Origin: CBDCVY01 sp965223245
GTDB lineage: Bacteria > Nitrospinota > Nitrospinia > Nitrospinales > Nitrospinaceae
Reading direction: 5' to 3'
Assembly (NCBI GenBank): GCA_965223245.1
Contig: CBDCVY010000013.1
Coordinates: forward strand, 1,984,001-2,048,000
Length of the DNA stretch: 64,000 nt
A program made the position numbers and the translations under genes. Positions 17,097 through 25,623 of this stretch are shown here, piece after piece. Every line of letters begins with the position of its first letter. Position 1 is the first letter of the stretch. Under the pieces are notes generated by a model. The model was not told where the DNA came from and ran no database searches. It saw only the letters and a list, made by a program, of their open reading frames with translations.

Positions 17097-19351
17097 TACA
17101 GTACTCCTTTTTTATCTCTAACAATGATCGAGGGATCAATTTTTTCAATAGAAGGACATCCTGTCAGTATCATTGCTTTTCGCAATTCACTCGATTTTTC
17201 TTTTAAATAGAAACTAACACCTTCCATTCCTGCTCCAAATGCGGCAATACAAATAGGGCGCCCAATCATTACTGCATCGGCACCCAGTGCCAGCATTTTT
17301 AAAACATCCACTCCCTCTCGAATTCCTCCGTCCACTAAAACCTTTATACGTCCTGCAACAGCATTTGCAATTTCCGGAAGTACATCCGCGGTTCCGGGCA
17401 TGTAATCCATTACCCTTCCCCCATGATTAGAAACTACAATCGCATCTGCTCCTGCTTCAATTGCCATCAAGGCGGTTTCCGGATTCATAATTCCTTTCAA
17501 AATAAAAGGAACCTTTAAGTGACGTTTCAACTCTTGCAATTCGTCTATAGATTTTGGACTAACATTTTGTCCTTTTAAGGCCATCGTCTTAAACGATGCA
17601 GCATCAATATCAATTCCAACCGCTATAGCCCCAGCATCCTCTGCTGCTTGAAACCGTTTAATAATATCCAGATTAAATTCTCTGGGCTTAAAGATTGGAA
17701 CCCCTAGGCCCCCTTTTCTTTTTATAGAATCTAAACCGATTAAATATTTTTTCGGGTTTGCACCATCCCCAACCATACCCAGAGTTCCACTGTCTAAACA
17801 TCCATCTAGTACAGCATCCGCATATTCTTTTTCATCCATTCCCCCAGCGAGATTAGTTTCCATTCCCGTAATGGGGGCAGCCAAAATGGGAAGGGCCAAT
17901 TTTTTCCCAAATAACTCGATGGATAAATCAGGGTTTTTGACCGAATGAATAGTCCGCAGATTGAGTTTATATTTCGCCAAAGCCCGCAAGTTTTCGTGAA
18001 AAGAACCTCCTGTTCCAATGCCACCGATTCCCGGAACTTTTCCGGAACACTCCACTCCGTCACAGACAACACAAGCCTTACAGGCGACATAGAATTTCTT
18101 CCGAGCATTATTTCGAATAATATCCCAGGTCAATTTACAGGGAGAACCGGTTTCAATTTTTATGGTTTCTCGGGCCAGATCATTGACTCGGATGGCTTCT
18201 TCACGGGTTTTACCTATTGAGATAACATAGCCGGTTTTACCCATATTGCTGGTAACCTCTCCCACCATTTCTCCGGCTTCTTTCATTAATATCACTTCCC
18301 GAACACCACGAATTTTACGTGCATCATCCACCCCGCGAATAGACAATATTTTTCCGGGTGAGGGTATAAGAGCTCGTTCCGCAGCTATCATTTGAGTTTT
18401 AGGCTTTAAATCATCTGGAGGTAAGCCCAATGCCACTTGAATCATGGCTTTATAAAGGTTCACTCCTGTTGCAAGAGGAAAAGTGTATGCGGACATCCAA
18501 CCTCCACTCAAACGGGCCGCAACCTCTACAATCTTTGCTCCGTCGGGCGTTATTTTAATATCGCCTTTAGCTGCGCCTAAATTAATACCCAAGGCTTGGA
18601 TGGCCGCCCGAAATACCTGCATCGCTTCACTTTGTTTATTCTCTGATAAATTTGAGGGTAAGGTATGCCCCACTTCCACAAAATGAGGGGACCGCTCAAT
18701 TATTCGGTCTGCAATTCCCGTAATAGTAATTTCTCCATTATAAATAATGGCATCTAAACTCAATTCCGGGCCTTCCATAAATTCTTCCAGAATTAGGTTT
18801 CCACTTATAGAAGCTTCCTTAGCCTCTTTAAAGGCAGGAATTAAATCCTCTTTTTGTTCAATTTTCCTGACCCCACGTGCGCCCATATTGTCACACGGTT
18901 TAATAACAAGAGGTAAGGATAATTCATCTAACACCGCTTGCCCTTCTTCTAAAGTCCAAATAGGGCGAAACTCAGGAATCGGCACGTTAAATTGTTTTAA
19001 ACGCCGACGCATTTTAATTTTATCGGTGGCACGTTCAGCCACTTCAAAAGGAATGCCCGGAAGATCCAATGCGTTTGCCACCGCCGCCACAGTTTGCGAA
19101 GCATCGGTACCAACAGTGAGGACTCCGTTTATGGGACAGGTTTGATGAAACTGTTTTGCCACGTTTACAGTAAGATTGATATTACGGGTACTCACAACCA
19201 GAGGGTAGTCTGCCATTAACATACCAGGTGCTTCCGGATCATAATCCGTAACAACCACCTTAAGTTTCATTTCCTTGGCAACTTTAATCAGAGGGACCTG
19301 AAAAATTCCGCCACCAATAATCAAAATATGTTTGGGACGGTCAATGACCAT
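17096..19351 (-). CDS. ATP-grasp / FMN-dependent alpha-hydroxyacid oxidase fusion
   Basis: 751 residues with two full enzymes in one chain. Residues 1-405: a pre-ATP-grasp Rossmann unit (HILIIGGGIF, 8-17) and a CarB/biotin-carboxylase-like ATP-grasp fold (LVIKPCDNMGARGV about 148-161, LILEEFMEGPE 186-196, KIVEVAARLSGG 273-284). Residues 412-751: an FMN alpha-hydroxyacid oxidase/dehydrogenase barrel of the short clostridial type, with a four-cysteine cluster C424-x2-C427-x2-C430-x4-C435, PVLAAPI-like LPILAAPITG, base histidine in SNHGGR (H643) and the FMN-phosphate region DGGIREGVDVL. The cysteines may bind a metal or Fe-S cluster. GGAG lies 8 bp before the ATG. The product is unknown; the chain might activate a carboxylate and oxidise a 2-hydroxy acid. 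Confidence 0.82.
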   Translation of the reverse strand: MVIDRPKHILIIGGGIFQVPLIKVAKEMKLKVVVTDYDPEAPGMLMADYPLVVSTRNINLTVNVAKQFHQTCPINGVLTVGTDASQTVAAVANALDLPGIPFEVAERATDKIKMRRRLKQFNVPIPEFRPIWTLEEGQAVLDELSLPLVIKPCDNMGARGVRKIEQKEDLIPAFKEAKEASISGNLILEEFMEGPELSLDAIIYNGEITITGIADRIIERSPHFVEVGHTLPSNLSENKQSEAMQVFRAAIQALGINLGAAKGDIKITPDGAKIVEVAARLSGGWMSAYTFPLATGVNLYKAMIQVALGLPPDDLKPKTQMIAAERALIPSPGKILSIRGVDDARKIRGVREVILMKEAGEMVGEVTSNMGKTGYVISIGKTREEAIRVNDLARETIKIETGSPCKLTWDIIRNNARKKFYVACKACVVCDGVECSGKVPGIGGIGTGGSFHENLRALAKYKLNLRTIHSVKNPDLSIELFGKKLALPILAAPITGMETNLAGGMDEKEYADAVLDGCLDSGTLGMVGDGANPKKYLIGLDSIKRKGGLGVPIFKPREFNLDIIKRFQAAEDAGAIAVGIDIDAASFKTMALKGQNVSPKSIDELQELKRHLKVPFILKGIMNPETALMAIEAGADAIVVSNHGGRVMDYMPGTADVLPEIANAVAGRIKVLVDGGIREGVDVLKMLALGADAVMIGRPICIAAFGAGMEGVSFYLKEKSSELRKAMILTGCPSIEKIDPSIIVRDKKGVL

Positions 19352-19437
19352 GCAATAACTCCATTCTATTTTCTTCTAGTCTTCAGGGTGGAAAATGGAA
19401 CAATTAAATACCCTTATTTATCGACATAATGAGGAAG

Positions 19438-19466
19438 ATTCTTTAAATCGAGGCTAAACGCGTCAA
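19438..19466 (-). promoter_or_regulatory. Candidate promoter of the ATP-grasp/FMN operon
   Basis: On the minus strand TTGACG (19466-19461), 17 bp, AAGAAT (19443-19438), about 90 bp before the ATG at 19351. An alternative weaker pair (TTGACC 19524-19519, TATTTG 19502-19497, 16 bp) lies further upstream. Confidence 0.4.
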
Positions 19467-19561
19467 TTCATTATCACGCAAAAACCTTTGAAAAATCAAA
19501 TATTTAAATAATTTTGTGGGTCAATTGTGGTTAGAGATATGTAAGTTTTTTTAGAGCAAAG

Positions 19562-19948
19562 TCATATCATCCTGGTAGCTATCTTGATTTGATCAGGGGC
19601 AAATCCATTTACATTTCGAAGGTCGGCACCTTGTAAATAGGCTCCGGCGAATTTGGCTCCCTTAACATGTGCCCCTTGAAAATTAGACATCATGAGATCA
19701 GCTTCTTCAAAGTTTGTATTCTCCAACCGGGCATTTTCAAAAATTGTATCTTGTAAGTTTGCTCCACGAAAATCTGCACCACTGAGATCTGCGTATGAAA
19801 AACGACTTCCCATTAAATCCGCTTCAACTAACACCGCATTTCGGAGCACGGAGTGCTCGAAATCTATTCCGCGAAGTATGGCCCGGTTGCCTTGATTTCC
19901 CTTAGATTTAAACCAAAGCTCGTGTTCTTCAAGAATTTTTTCCAGCAT
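19562..19948 (-). CDS. Pentapeptide-repeat protein
   Basis: 128 residues, nearly all of it A(D/N)LXX-type pentapeptides (for example FSYADLSGADFRGANLQDTIF), predicted to fold as a right-handed quadrilateral beta-helix of about 15-18 repeats. No signal peptide. It follows a second pentapeptide gene by 6 bp and ends a three-gene operon with the DUF2269 membrane protein. Some family members (Qnr, MfpA) mimic DNA and protect gyrase, but the short length and lack of other features do not allow that claim here. Confidence 0.85.
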   Translation of the reverse strand: MLEKILEEHELWFKSKGNQGNRAILRGIDFEHSVLRNAVLVEADLMGSRFSYADLSGADFRGANLQDTIFENARLENTNFEEADLMMSNFQGAHVKGAKFAGAYLQGADLRNVNGFAPDQIKIATRMI

Positions 19949-19954
19949 ACCGCC

Positions 19955-20440
19955 TCAAGTTTCATCAATGCGTTTGACTTGATCCAAGCACTCGAATGAA
20001 TTTTCTCCAGTCCATTGGACATCCAAATAATCGGGCAACTTTGTGGAGCGATCCATACGAGCCGAGTGAAGTTGTTGACAGGTTAAGTTAATAATTAGAG
20101 TCATATCTGCTCCACGTAAATCAGCATCATTAAACTTGGCTTTGCTTACCGAACAATGGGCAAAATGGGCTCCTCTTAAGTTAGCTTCGGAAAAGTTCGT
20201 TCCAATGCATTCGGCTCTCATCAAGTCGGAATTTGACAAGTTAGCTTGAGAAAGATCTGCCATGCTTAAACTGGCTCCCACTAACTTCGCATTCTCCAAT
20301 TTGGATCCAACCAATTTTGCTTTACGTAAATTAGATTCACTCAAATTCCCTTCCGAAAGATCAGCGTTTCTCAAATCTTTTCCAAGTAAATTAAGTTTTT
20401 GCAAATTATGTTTATTAGTTTCCGCTTGTTGTCGATCCAT
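19955..20440 (-). CDS. Pentapeptide-repeat protein
   Basis: 161 residues with about 18 consecutive pentapeptides (LRNADLSEGNLSESNLRKAKL and so on), followed by a non-repeat C-terminal tail (about 125-161) containing PDYLDVQWTGEN. No signal sequence or membrane segment. It lies 6 bp after the DUF2269 gene and 6 bp before another pentapeptide gene, so the three are almost certainly co-transcribed. The pair may be a duplication. Function unknown. Confidence 0.85.
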   Translation of the reverse strand: MDRQQAETNKHNLQKLNLLGKDLRNADLSEGNLSESNLRKAKLVGSKLENAKLVGASLSMADLSQANLSNSDLMRAECIGTNFSEANLRGAHFAHCSVSKAKFNDADLRGADMTLIINLTCQQLHSARMDRSTKLPDYLDVQWTGENSFECLDQVKRIDET

Positions 20441-20446
20441 ATAAAT

Positions 20447-20920
20447 TTAAAATAAAAAAGGTTTGAACAACATTAGAAATAAGATGATGCCCACTGCAGG
20501 AAATGCAGCAACTCCCAACCAAAACCATTTCCTTTCATACTCCCAATATTTATCAGGTAAGTCTACCTGATTCTCCCTCACGGCATAACTGGCTAACCTT
20601 TTCATTTTCCATTGCAAAAAGAAAGCGGCCAACCAGCACAAACCCGCAATAACATATAAGAATAAAGATAATAAAATCCAGGATGCCATATATGCAAAAC
20701 CTCCCATTTGGATCAGATGATAACCGGTCCATGGAACGATTAAAACCGTAGGTACAGTAAATAGAAAGTCTGCTAAGAGGACATTTTTGCAAGCAAAATG
20801 TATAACCGCTAAATTTCGGCTAGCATTGGCACGATAAAACCAAAATGCCGTTCCCAGACCCGTTCCTAAAAGGATTATCACGGATAAAATATGAAAGAGT
20901 TTTAGCCAAAAAAAGGTCAT
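20447..20920 (-). CDS. DUF2269-family integral membrane protein
   Basis: 157 residues with four hydrophobic helices (about 5-25, 47-68, 77-100 and 137-156). The first contains the family-typical KLFHILSVIILLGTGLGTAFW, with a histidine in helix 1 and more in the body (IHFACKN, GYHLIQMGG), reminiscent of membrane heme proteins, though heme binding is not established. First gene of an operon with two pentapeptide proteins. It is divergent from comM with a 109-bp gap. Confidence 0.7.
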   Translation of the reverse strand: MTFFWLKLFHILSVIILLGTGLGTAFWFYRANASRNLAVIHFACKNVLLADFLFTVPTVLIVPWTGYHLIQMGGFAYMASWILLSLFLYVIAGLCWLAAFFLQWKMKRLASYAVRENQVDLPDKYWEYERKWFWLGVAAFPAVGIILFLMLFKPFLF

Positions 20921-21029
20921 GATTTTCTAATTTTATAGGATGTGACTTCAATTAGGTTGTTTTTATTCAGTTTTGACTTAGTTTACATTAAATTGTTTCA
21001 ACACCCTTAATATGTTAAATAGATAAATT

Positions 21030-22562
21030 ATGATATCTCGTGTGTTCAGTGGGGCCGTAATGGGCATAGAAGGTTACCTTGTTGAAGTCGAGGTGAACCT
21101 GACGAATCATGTTCCTACAATGTCTATTGTAGGTCTTCCGGATGCAGCGGTTCGTGAAAGTAGCGACCGGGTGGAAGCGGCTATTAGAAATACCCTTCAA
21201 ACAATGCCTCTTTATAAAATCACTGTCAATTTAGCTCCTGCTAATGTCAAAAAAGAGGGTTCTGCATTTGATTTACCCATTGCCATTGGAATATTAGCGG
21301 CTGATGGATTAGTCGAAAAAAACAAACTATCTCAACTCATGATACTAGGAGAACTGTCTCTTGACGGACGTATTCGACCCATCAAAGGTGCCTTGTCGAT
21401 TGCCGCACAGGCAAGAGACCAGGGGTTGGAAGGAATTTTGCTGCCACAAGAAAACGCAGCAGAAGCAGCGGTTGTAGAAGGTTTAAAAGTTTACCCGGTA
21501 AACGATCTTCCTTCAGCTATTTCTTTTTTAAACGGAGAAACTGAAATCGCTCCGAAAATTTCTGATCCCGAAAAAGATTTTTCCGATTATTCCAGTTACG
21601 ACATTGATTTCACAGATGTCAAAGGACAGCATCATGTAAAACGAACATTAGAAATTGCTGCCGCAGGAGGACATAATATTATTTTAATAGGTCCACCAGG
21701 TAGCGGAAAGTCCATGCTCGCTAAAAGGGTCCCTACCATATTACCTTCGCTCACATTAGAAGAGGCCATTGAATCCACAAAAATTCACAGTGTGATGGGA
21801 TATTTAGATAACGGCTGCGGATTATTAAGTACGCGGGTGTTTCGGTCGCCACACCATACTATTTCAGATGCAGGTTTAATTGGGGGAGGCAAATTTCCTA
21901 TGCCGGGTGAAGTATCGCTGGCACACAATGGAGTATTGTTTCTGGACGAATTACCCGAGTTTAAGCGCAATGCATTAGAGGTTTTACGACAACCCCTTGA
22001 AGATGGAAAAGTTTCTATTTCCCGGGCCGCAGGCTCTATCACCTACCCCACTCACTTTATGTTGGTGGCTGCCATGAATCCCTGCCCTTGTGGATATCGA
22101 ACTGACCGCAAACGGGAGTGCCAATGTAATCCTCTTCAAATCAAAAAATATGTTTCGAGAATTTCTGGTCCACTCATGGACCGCATTGACCTTCATGTTG
22201 AGGTACCCTCTGTGGAATATAAAGATCTTTCTTCAAATACTATTGGCGAACCTTCAAGTGCAATTCGCGAACGAGTAGAAGAAGCTCGTCAAATCCAACT
22301 GCAAAGATTTAATTCAACGAAAACGTTTTTTAATTCGCGAATGAACACGAAACAACTACAAAAATTTTGTCAATTGGACGAGCCCTCTCAAAAAATTATG
22401 TCCTTAGCTATTGATAAACTGGGATTGAGCGCGCGCGCCCATGATCGAATACTTAAAGTTTCACGTACTATTGCCGACCTGGAAAAATCTGATCAAATAT
22501 TGCCAGAATATGTTGCTGAGGCTATTCAATATCGTTCATTAGATAGAGAAAGTTTTTTCTAA
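21030..22562 (+). CDS. comM: YifB/ComM family Mg-chelatase-like AAA+ ATPase
   Basis: 510 residues, full length. The N-terminal Lon-protease-like S5 fold domain (NLTNHVPTMSIVGLPDAAVRES) is followed by the AAA+ core with Walker A IGPPGSGKSMLAKR and Walker B GVLFLDELPEF, then CPCGYRTDRKRECQC, a cysteine cluster typical of the family. In naturally transformable bacteria ComM is a hexameric helicase that promotes branch migration of incoming DNA, yet it is present in many non-competent species. Its stop overlaps the stop region of the convergent porin gene by 4 bp. Annotation as a Mg chelatase would be misleading. Confidence 0.92.
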   Translation: MISRVFSGAVMGIEGYLVEVEVNLTNHVPTMSIVGLPDAAVRESSDRVEAAIRNTLQTMPLYKITVNLAPANVKKEGSAFDLPIAIGILAADGLVEKNKLSQLMILGELSLDGRIRPIKGALSIAAQARDQGLEGILLPQENAAEAAVVEGLKVYPVNDLPSAISFLNGETEIAPKISDPEKDFSDYSSYDIDFTDVKGQHHVKRTLEIAAAGGHNIILIGPPGSGKSMLAKRVPTILPSLTLEEAIESTKIHSVMGYLDNGCGLLSTRVFRSPHHTISDAGLIGGGKFPMPGEVSLAHNGVLFLDELPEFKRNALEVLRQPLEDGKVSISRAAGSITYPTHFMLVAAMNPCPCGYRTDRKRECQCNPLQIKKYVSRISGPLMDRIDLHVEVPSVEYKDLSSNTIGEPSSAIRERVEEARQIQLQRFNSTKTFFNSRMNTKQLQKFCQLDEPSQKIMSLAIDKLGLSARAHDRILKVSRTIADLEKSDQILPEYVAEAIQYRSLDRESFF

Positions 22563-23860
22563 AGAATAATTTCGAAACGTAATCCCAAAAACAAAACATC
22601 TTCAAAGTTTGGGTTGAGCCCCGGGTTGAGGAACCATTGCAAATCGGGTTGAATGGAGAGCCAAGGCTCTAAGACAAATTCATATGTGAGCTCCATCACA
22701 ATTTCCTCGTTTTCCAATGGGGCACCTGCCTGACGACTGGCATTTAATAGAGATTTTCCAGCCCAACCTGATGAAATAGCAAGACCTGCGCGATCTTTAT
22801 TCCTAAAAGAAAAAAGTCCTGTATAAACTATGCCTCCCGAAATATTAAGATCAAACCTGGCTGAATTTGTATCTGCATTCCCCACACGAAAAAAAACATC
22901 TAGACCCTGGTCGGAGTTTTTACTTTCTGAATAAAGTCTTAAATCTATAAAACCATAAACTCCGTATCGACCCCGCTTTAAAATTGGATTTCCACTAGAA
23001 TCACGCAAGAACTTGTCCGGAATATTGGTGCTGTAAATCCAAGCGCCGATGCCGATGTGAAATCGTGGAAATTGAGACCCTTTTGTTTTATATCCCATTT
23101 CATTGGCAAATAACAATCCGTCATCCTGGTCTAATACCACCTGAGTTCCATGAGGATTGTCAGGGTCTCCAGGAATTCCATCTACGATTGCGGATTGAAT
23201 ATAAAATTTACCTAATTCTAGTTTGAATCTAACACCTAAAGCACTAACAGCATAAATAGCCGGACCTTGAACCGTTGCATCCGACAAATCCAGCCCCGTA
23301 CCAAAAACTCCGTTGACAAAAAAGTTTGCCGTTTCTTTAAAATCAAATTCGGTGTCCAGAGAATAGAGACCTAATTTAACAGAAAATTGATGATTAAAGA
23401 GGAATTGCTCCAACCAAGCTTCAAATAACTTTGCTGTATCTGTTGCTTCAAGATTACTAACCGTTTGACTGGTTTGTATTGAAACAGAAGGGTCTGTGCT
23501 AAAAGTGGCATACCCTAAAAACAAAAAATGAGCTTCCTTCCAGCCCATAAGCTTTTCAGCATTGATATTTACTTCGCCTTGTATATACCCAGTAAAATCT
23601 CCTCTACGTTTTTGATTTCCGAAAAAGTTTGCAAAAACATCTCCATAAACTTCAACTTGAAAATCAAATCCATGATCATGAAGCCAGGTACGATTGCCAA
23701 ACCAATTTCCAGTTAATGTTTCTTGTGAATAGTACTCTCTTGGAAGAGACTCGCGGGGATCTAACCTATGTGCATCTACATAATCCACCGAGTAAAACAG
23801 TAGATTCGCGCATGAAAAAAAGATGAAAAAGAAATATTTAGGAAGGATAAATTGTCTCAC
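22559..23860 (-). CDS. OprB-family carbohydrate-selective porin-like protein
   Basis: 433 residues. A signal peptide of about 30 residues precedes LTGNWFGNRTWLHDHG, the characteristic OprB N-terminal motif. The rest has alternating beta-strand character, and the chain ends in a hydrophobic outer-membrane strand (LFLGLRFEIIL). OprB proteins form outer-membrane channels for sugars, but in autotrophs the substrate is uncertain. Convergent with comM, stops overlapping by 4 bp; no terminator is visible between them, so antisense read-through is possible. Confidence 0.85.
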   Translation of the reverse strand: MRQFILPKYFFFIFFSCANLLFYSVDYVDAHRLDPRESLPREYYSQETLTGNWFGNRTWLHDHGFDFQVEVYGDVFANFFGNQKRRGDFTGYIQGEVNINAEKLMGWKEAHFLFLGYATFSTDPSVSIQTSQTVSNLEATDTAKLFEAWLEQFLFNHQFSVKLGLYSLDTEFDFKETANFFVNGVFGTGLDLSDATVQGPAIYAVSALGVRFKLELGKFYIQSAIVDGIPGDPDNPHGTQVVLDQDDGLLFANEMGYKTKGSQFPRFHIGIGAWIYSTNIPDKFLRDSSGNPILKRGRYGVYGFIDLRLYSESKNSDQGLDVFFRVGNADTNSARFDLNISGGIVYTGLFSFRNKDRAGLAISSGWAGKSLLNASRQAGAPLENEEIVMELTYEFVLEPWLSIQPDLQWFLNPGLNPNFEDVLFLGLRFEIIL

Positions 23861-24001
23861 ATGATCATTCTAACTCATTGATTTTACAAAATAAAACTTG
23901 AAACTATATTTTAGAATATATATTTCATCACATATTTTGACGACAAAAGTGTTTTTAAGTAATTCCACCCAAAGATTTATTGTTTTTTTTCAAAGAAACA
24001 C

Positions 24002-24024
24002 CCAAAATTAAAAAAAAATTTTGG
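24002..24024. repeat. Inverted repeat with A7 loop
   Basis: CCAAAATT (24002-24009) and AATTTTGG (24017-24024) are perfect 8-bp arms around seven A. It lies between the divergent porin gene and the cysteine-patterned exported protein gene. There is no T tract directly after it, so it is more likely an operator or DNA-structure element than a terminator. Confidence 0.4.
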
Positions 24025-24137
24025 TACCGTCCATTTTTTTAATAGAATGAGGCCTATCAAAAGAAGGAGGGGTTCATCAAACTAAGGGTCCCTGAACATC
24101 AACAAAATTTTCTTTTCAACGTACAAAGGAGCCACTT

Positions 24138-24494
24138 ATGAAGGAATCTATTAACCATGGACTTTTTGCGATTGTGATGAGCTTGATAATCGTATTACCT
24201 AGTTTGGTGGCAGCAGAACCAGAACCTGCTAAAGATGTCGAAGCAGGGTGTGGAACAATTCAGGAATTAGATGACAAAAACTTATGTAGAGCCTTCGAAA
24301 TTGAAAAAACCAGAACTGATGAGCAAAGAAAAAACCGTTATCAAAATAAAGACCATAGCACTTATTATTGCTCCATAATCAAAAACCGTGATAAACAAAC
24401 TTATTGTTTCGCCGTAGTGGGAAAAAATAAAACCCAATGTGGATTAATAATAGATGGTAACCTAGAAAAAGAATGTAATTCAAAATTGAATTAA
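24138..24494 (+). CDS. Small exported protein with three C-X11-C pairs
   Basis: 118 residues, start supported by AAAGGAG 7 bp upstream. Signal peptide about 1-26 (hydrophobic 9-25, cleavage at VAA). The mature part has exactly six cysteines at 38, 50, 78, 90, 101 and 113, i.e. three C-X11-C pairs, and is highly charged. The pattern suggests three short disulfide-linked helical hairpins. No CXXCH heme motif. I do not recognise a family. It stands alone between an OprB-like porin and an unrelated hypothetical gene. Confidence 0.75.
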   Translation: MKESINHGLFAIVMSLIIVLPSLVAAEPEPAKDVEAGCGTIQELDDKNLCRAFEIEKTRTDEQRKNRYQNKDHSTYYCSIIKNRDKQTYCFAVVGKNKTQCGLIIDGNLEKECNSKLN

Positions 24495-24825
24495 AATTAC
24501 CTCAAAGCATGAAATTAAAGTTTCATCGTTTTTGAATCTTATAACCCCACGTTTCAAAAATTCAAATTACACACTAATTATAAACCTTATATAAGTCAAT
24601 TAGTTAGGTGGGATTTAAGCTGTCAAATAAAATCTGGTATTTTCTTAAATTAACCACTTTTCGAAATTTTCCTCCCTTTATTGCTTCAGCACTTCGGTTT
24701 CAAATTCCTATTTATTAAAATTCATTTATTGGATACCCCCACCCATTTAGAAAAAAAAATTTTATACTGGATTTTACTCCCAGATTTTTATATAAAATTA
24801 TTGAACCAATATGGAAGAATATATT
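24495..24825. other. AT-rich intergenic stretch
   Basis: About 330 bp with no gene. A weak terminator-like hairpin ATGAAA/TTTCAT with a following T run lies at 24509-24533, after the exported cysteine protein. Nothing else supportable was seen. Confidence 0.5.
24509..24533 (+). terminator. Weak terminator-like hairpin
   Basis: Six-base arms ATGAAA (24509-24514) and TTTCAT (24521-24526), 6-nt loop, then C G and five T. The stem is AU-rich, hence low stability. Confidence 0.35.
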
Positions 24826-25359
24826 ATGGAAACCTGGGATAATCAAAAAATACAAGGATATTGCCAAGAAGCTCTTGAAATTGCAGAGGAATATGGAGTG
24901 CAAGAGGGTCTTGCTTTTTTAATTGGAGAAAAACTTTTTTCTTTAATGCAGGAATTAAAAACAGCCGAGTCCCATGTAAAGTTTCTTTATAATGTGGATG
25001 ATCAAAACAATATGGATAATATGATGGAAGGTGGAAATCCTGCTTACCGGGAAAGTTATACCATTGCTCTTCAAACCACCTATCAAAAGTCATTTGAAAA
25101 AATAGAAGATTTAAAAAGACATGTAATCGATTTTAAAGAAGAAATCAGAGAAATCTTTGAGCTGTCTGATATTGAAGAGTATTTAAACTCCTACCCCAGA
25201 ATGGGCCAAAAAATTCAACCCCTTTACCAAGAGGATTTGTTAAATCAGGAAGAAACAGACGGGTTTAATGACATTGATGATGTTTTGTTGGAAGTTGATG
25301 ACATTTTCACGGTAGAGGAAATGAAAAAAATATTGGTCAATAACGAGACAATGAATTAA
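24826..25359 (+). CDS. Hypothetical acidic helical protein
   Basis: 177 residues if started at the ATG at 24826, which has GGAAG 8 bp upstream; an in-frame ATG at 24811 would add five residues. No signal peptide or membrane helix. The protein is strongly acidic and predicted mostly helical (IQGYCQEALEIAEEYG, then FEKIEDLKRHVIDFKEEIREIF), ending in an Asp/Glu-rich tail (NDIDDVLLEVDDIF). No family recognised. It is followed at 48 bp by a tiny membrane protein gene. Confidence 0.6.
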   Translation: METWDNQKIQGYCQEALEIAEEYGVQEGLAFLIGEKLFSLMQELKTAESHVKFLYNVDDQNNMDNMMEGGNPAYRESYTIALQTTYQKSFEKIEDLKRHVIDFKEEIREIFELSDIEEYLNSYPRMGQKIQPLYQEDLLNQEETDGFNDIDDVLLEVDDIFTVEEMKKILVNNETMN

Positions 25360-25406
25360 GTGTGTCTACTTAGGTTTCCTCGCAGGTATTATGAACGGAA
25401 CAACCT

Positions 25407-25565
25407 ATGAGGAAACTCAATCAAAAAACTCGATTTATTATTGCTTTTATCATCCTTTGTGTAATGACGGTAGGTATTCTATTTACCGGACCAGGTTTTA
25501 ACTTTGCTCTCCAGGTTATTATTGCTTCCCTTCTTTTATTTTTTCTATTCTGGCTTGTGACCTAA
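25407..25565 (+). CDS. Small two-helix membrane protein (52 residues)
   Basis: Short frame beginning MRKLNQKTRFIIAF with two hydrophobic helices (about 10-28 and 34-51) separated by a GPGFN turn. GGAA lies about 8 bp upstream of the ATG. The positive N-terminus predicts both termini in the cytoplasm. No family recognised. It may be an accessory of the preceding acidic protein gene, but the link is only positional. Confidence 0.5.
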   Translation: MRKLNQKTRFIIAFIILCVMTVGILFTGPGFNFALQVIIASLLLFFLFWLVT

Positions 25566-25623
25566 CTCAAGTTTTCTATTTTGAAATCTGTGCACTGACC
25601 TATTTTTCTTCAATCAATTCAAT

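Noticed and set aside
21030..22562. Annotation of this gene as a magnesium chelatase for chlorophyll synthesis
   Set aside because: It has the ComM/YifB domain order with an N-terminal Lon-like domain; no other bacteriochlorophyll genes are seen.
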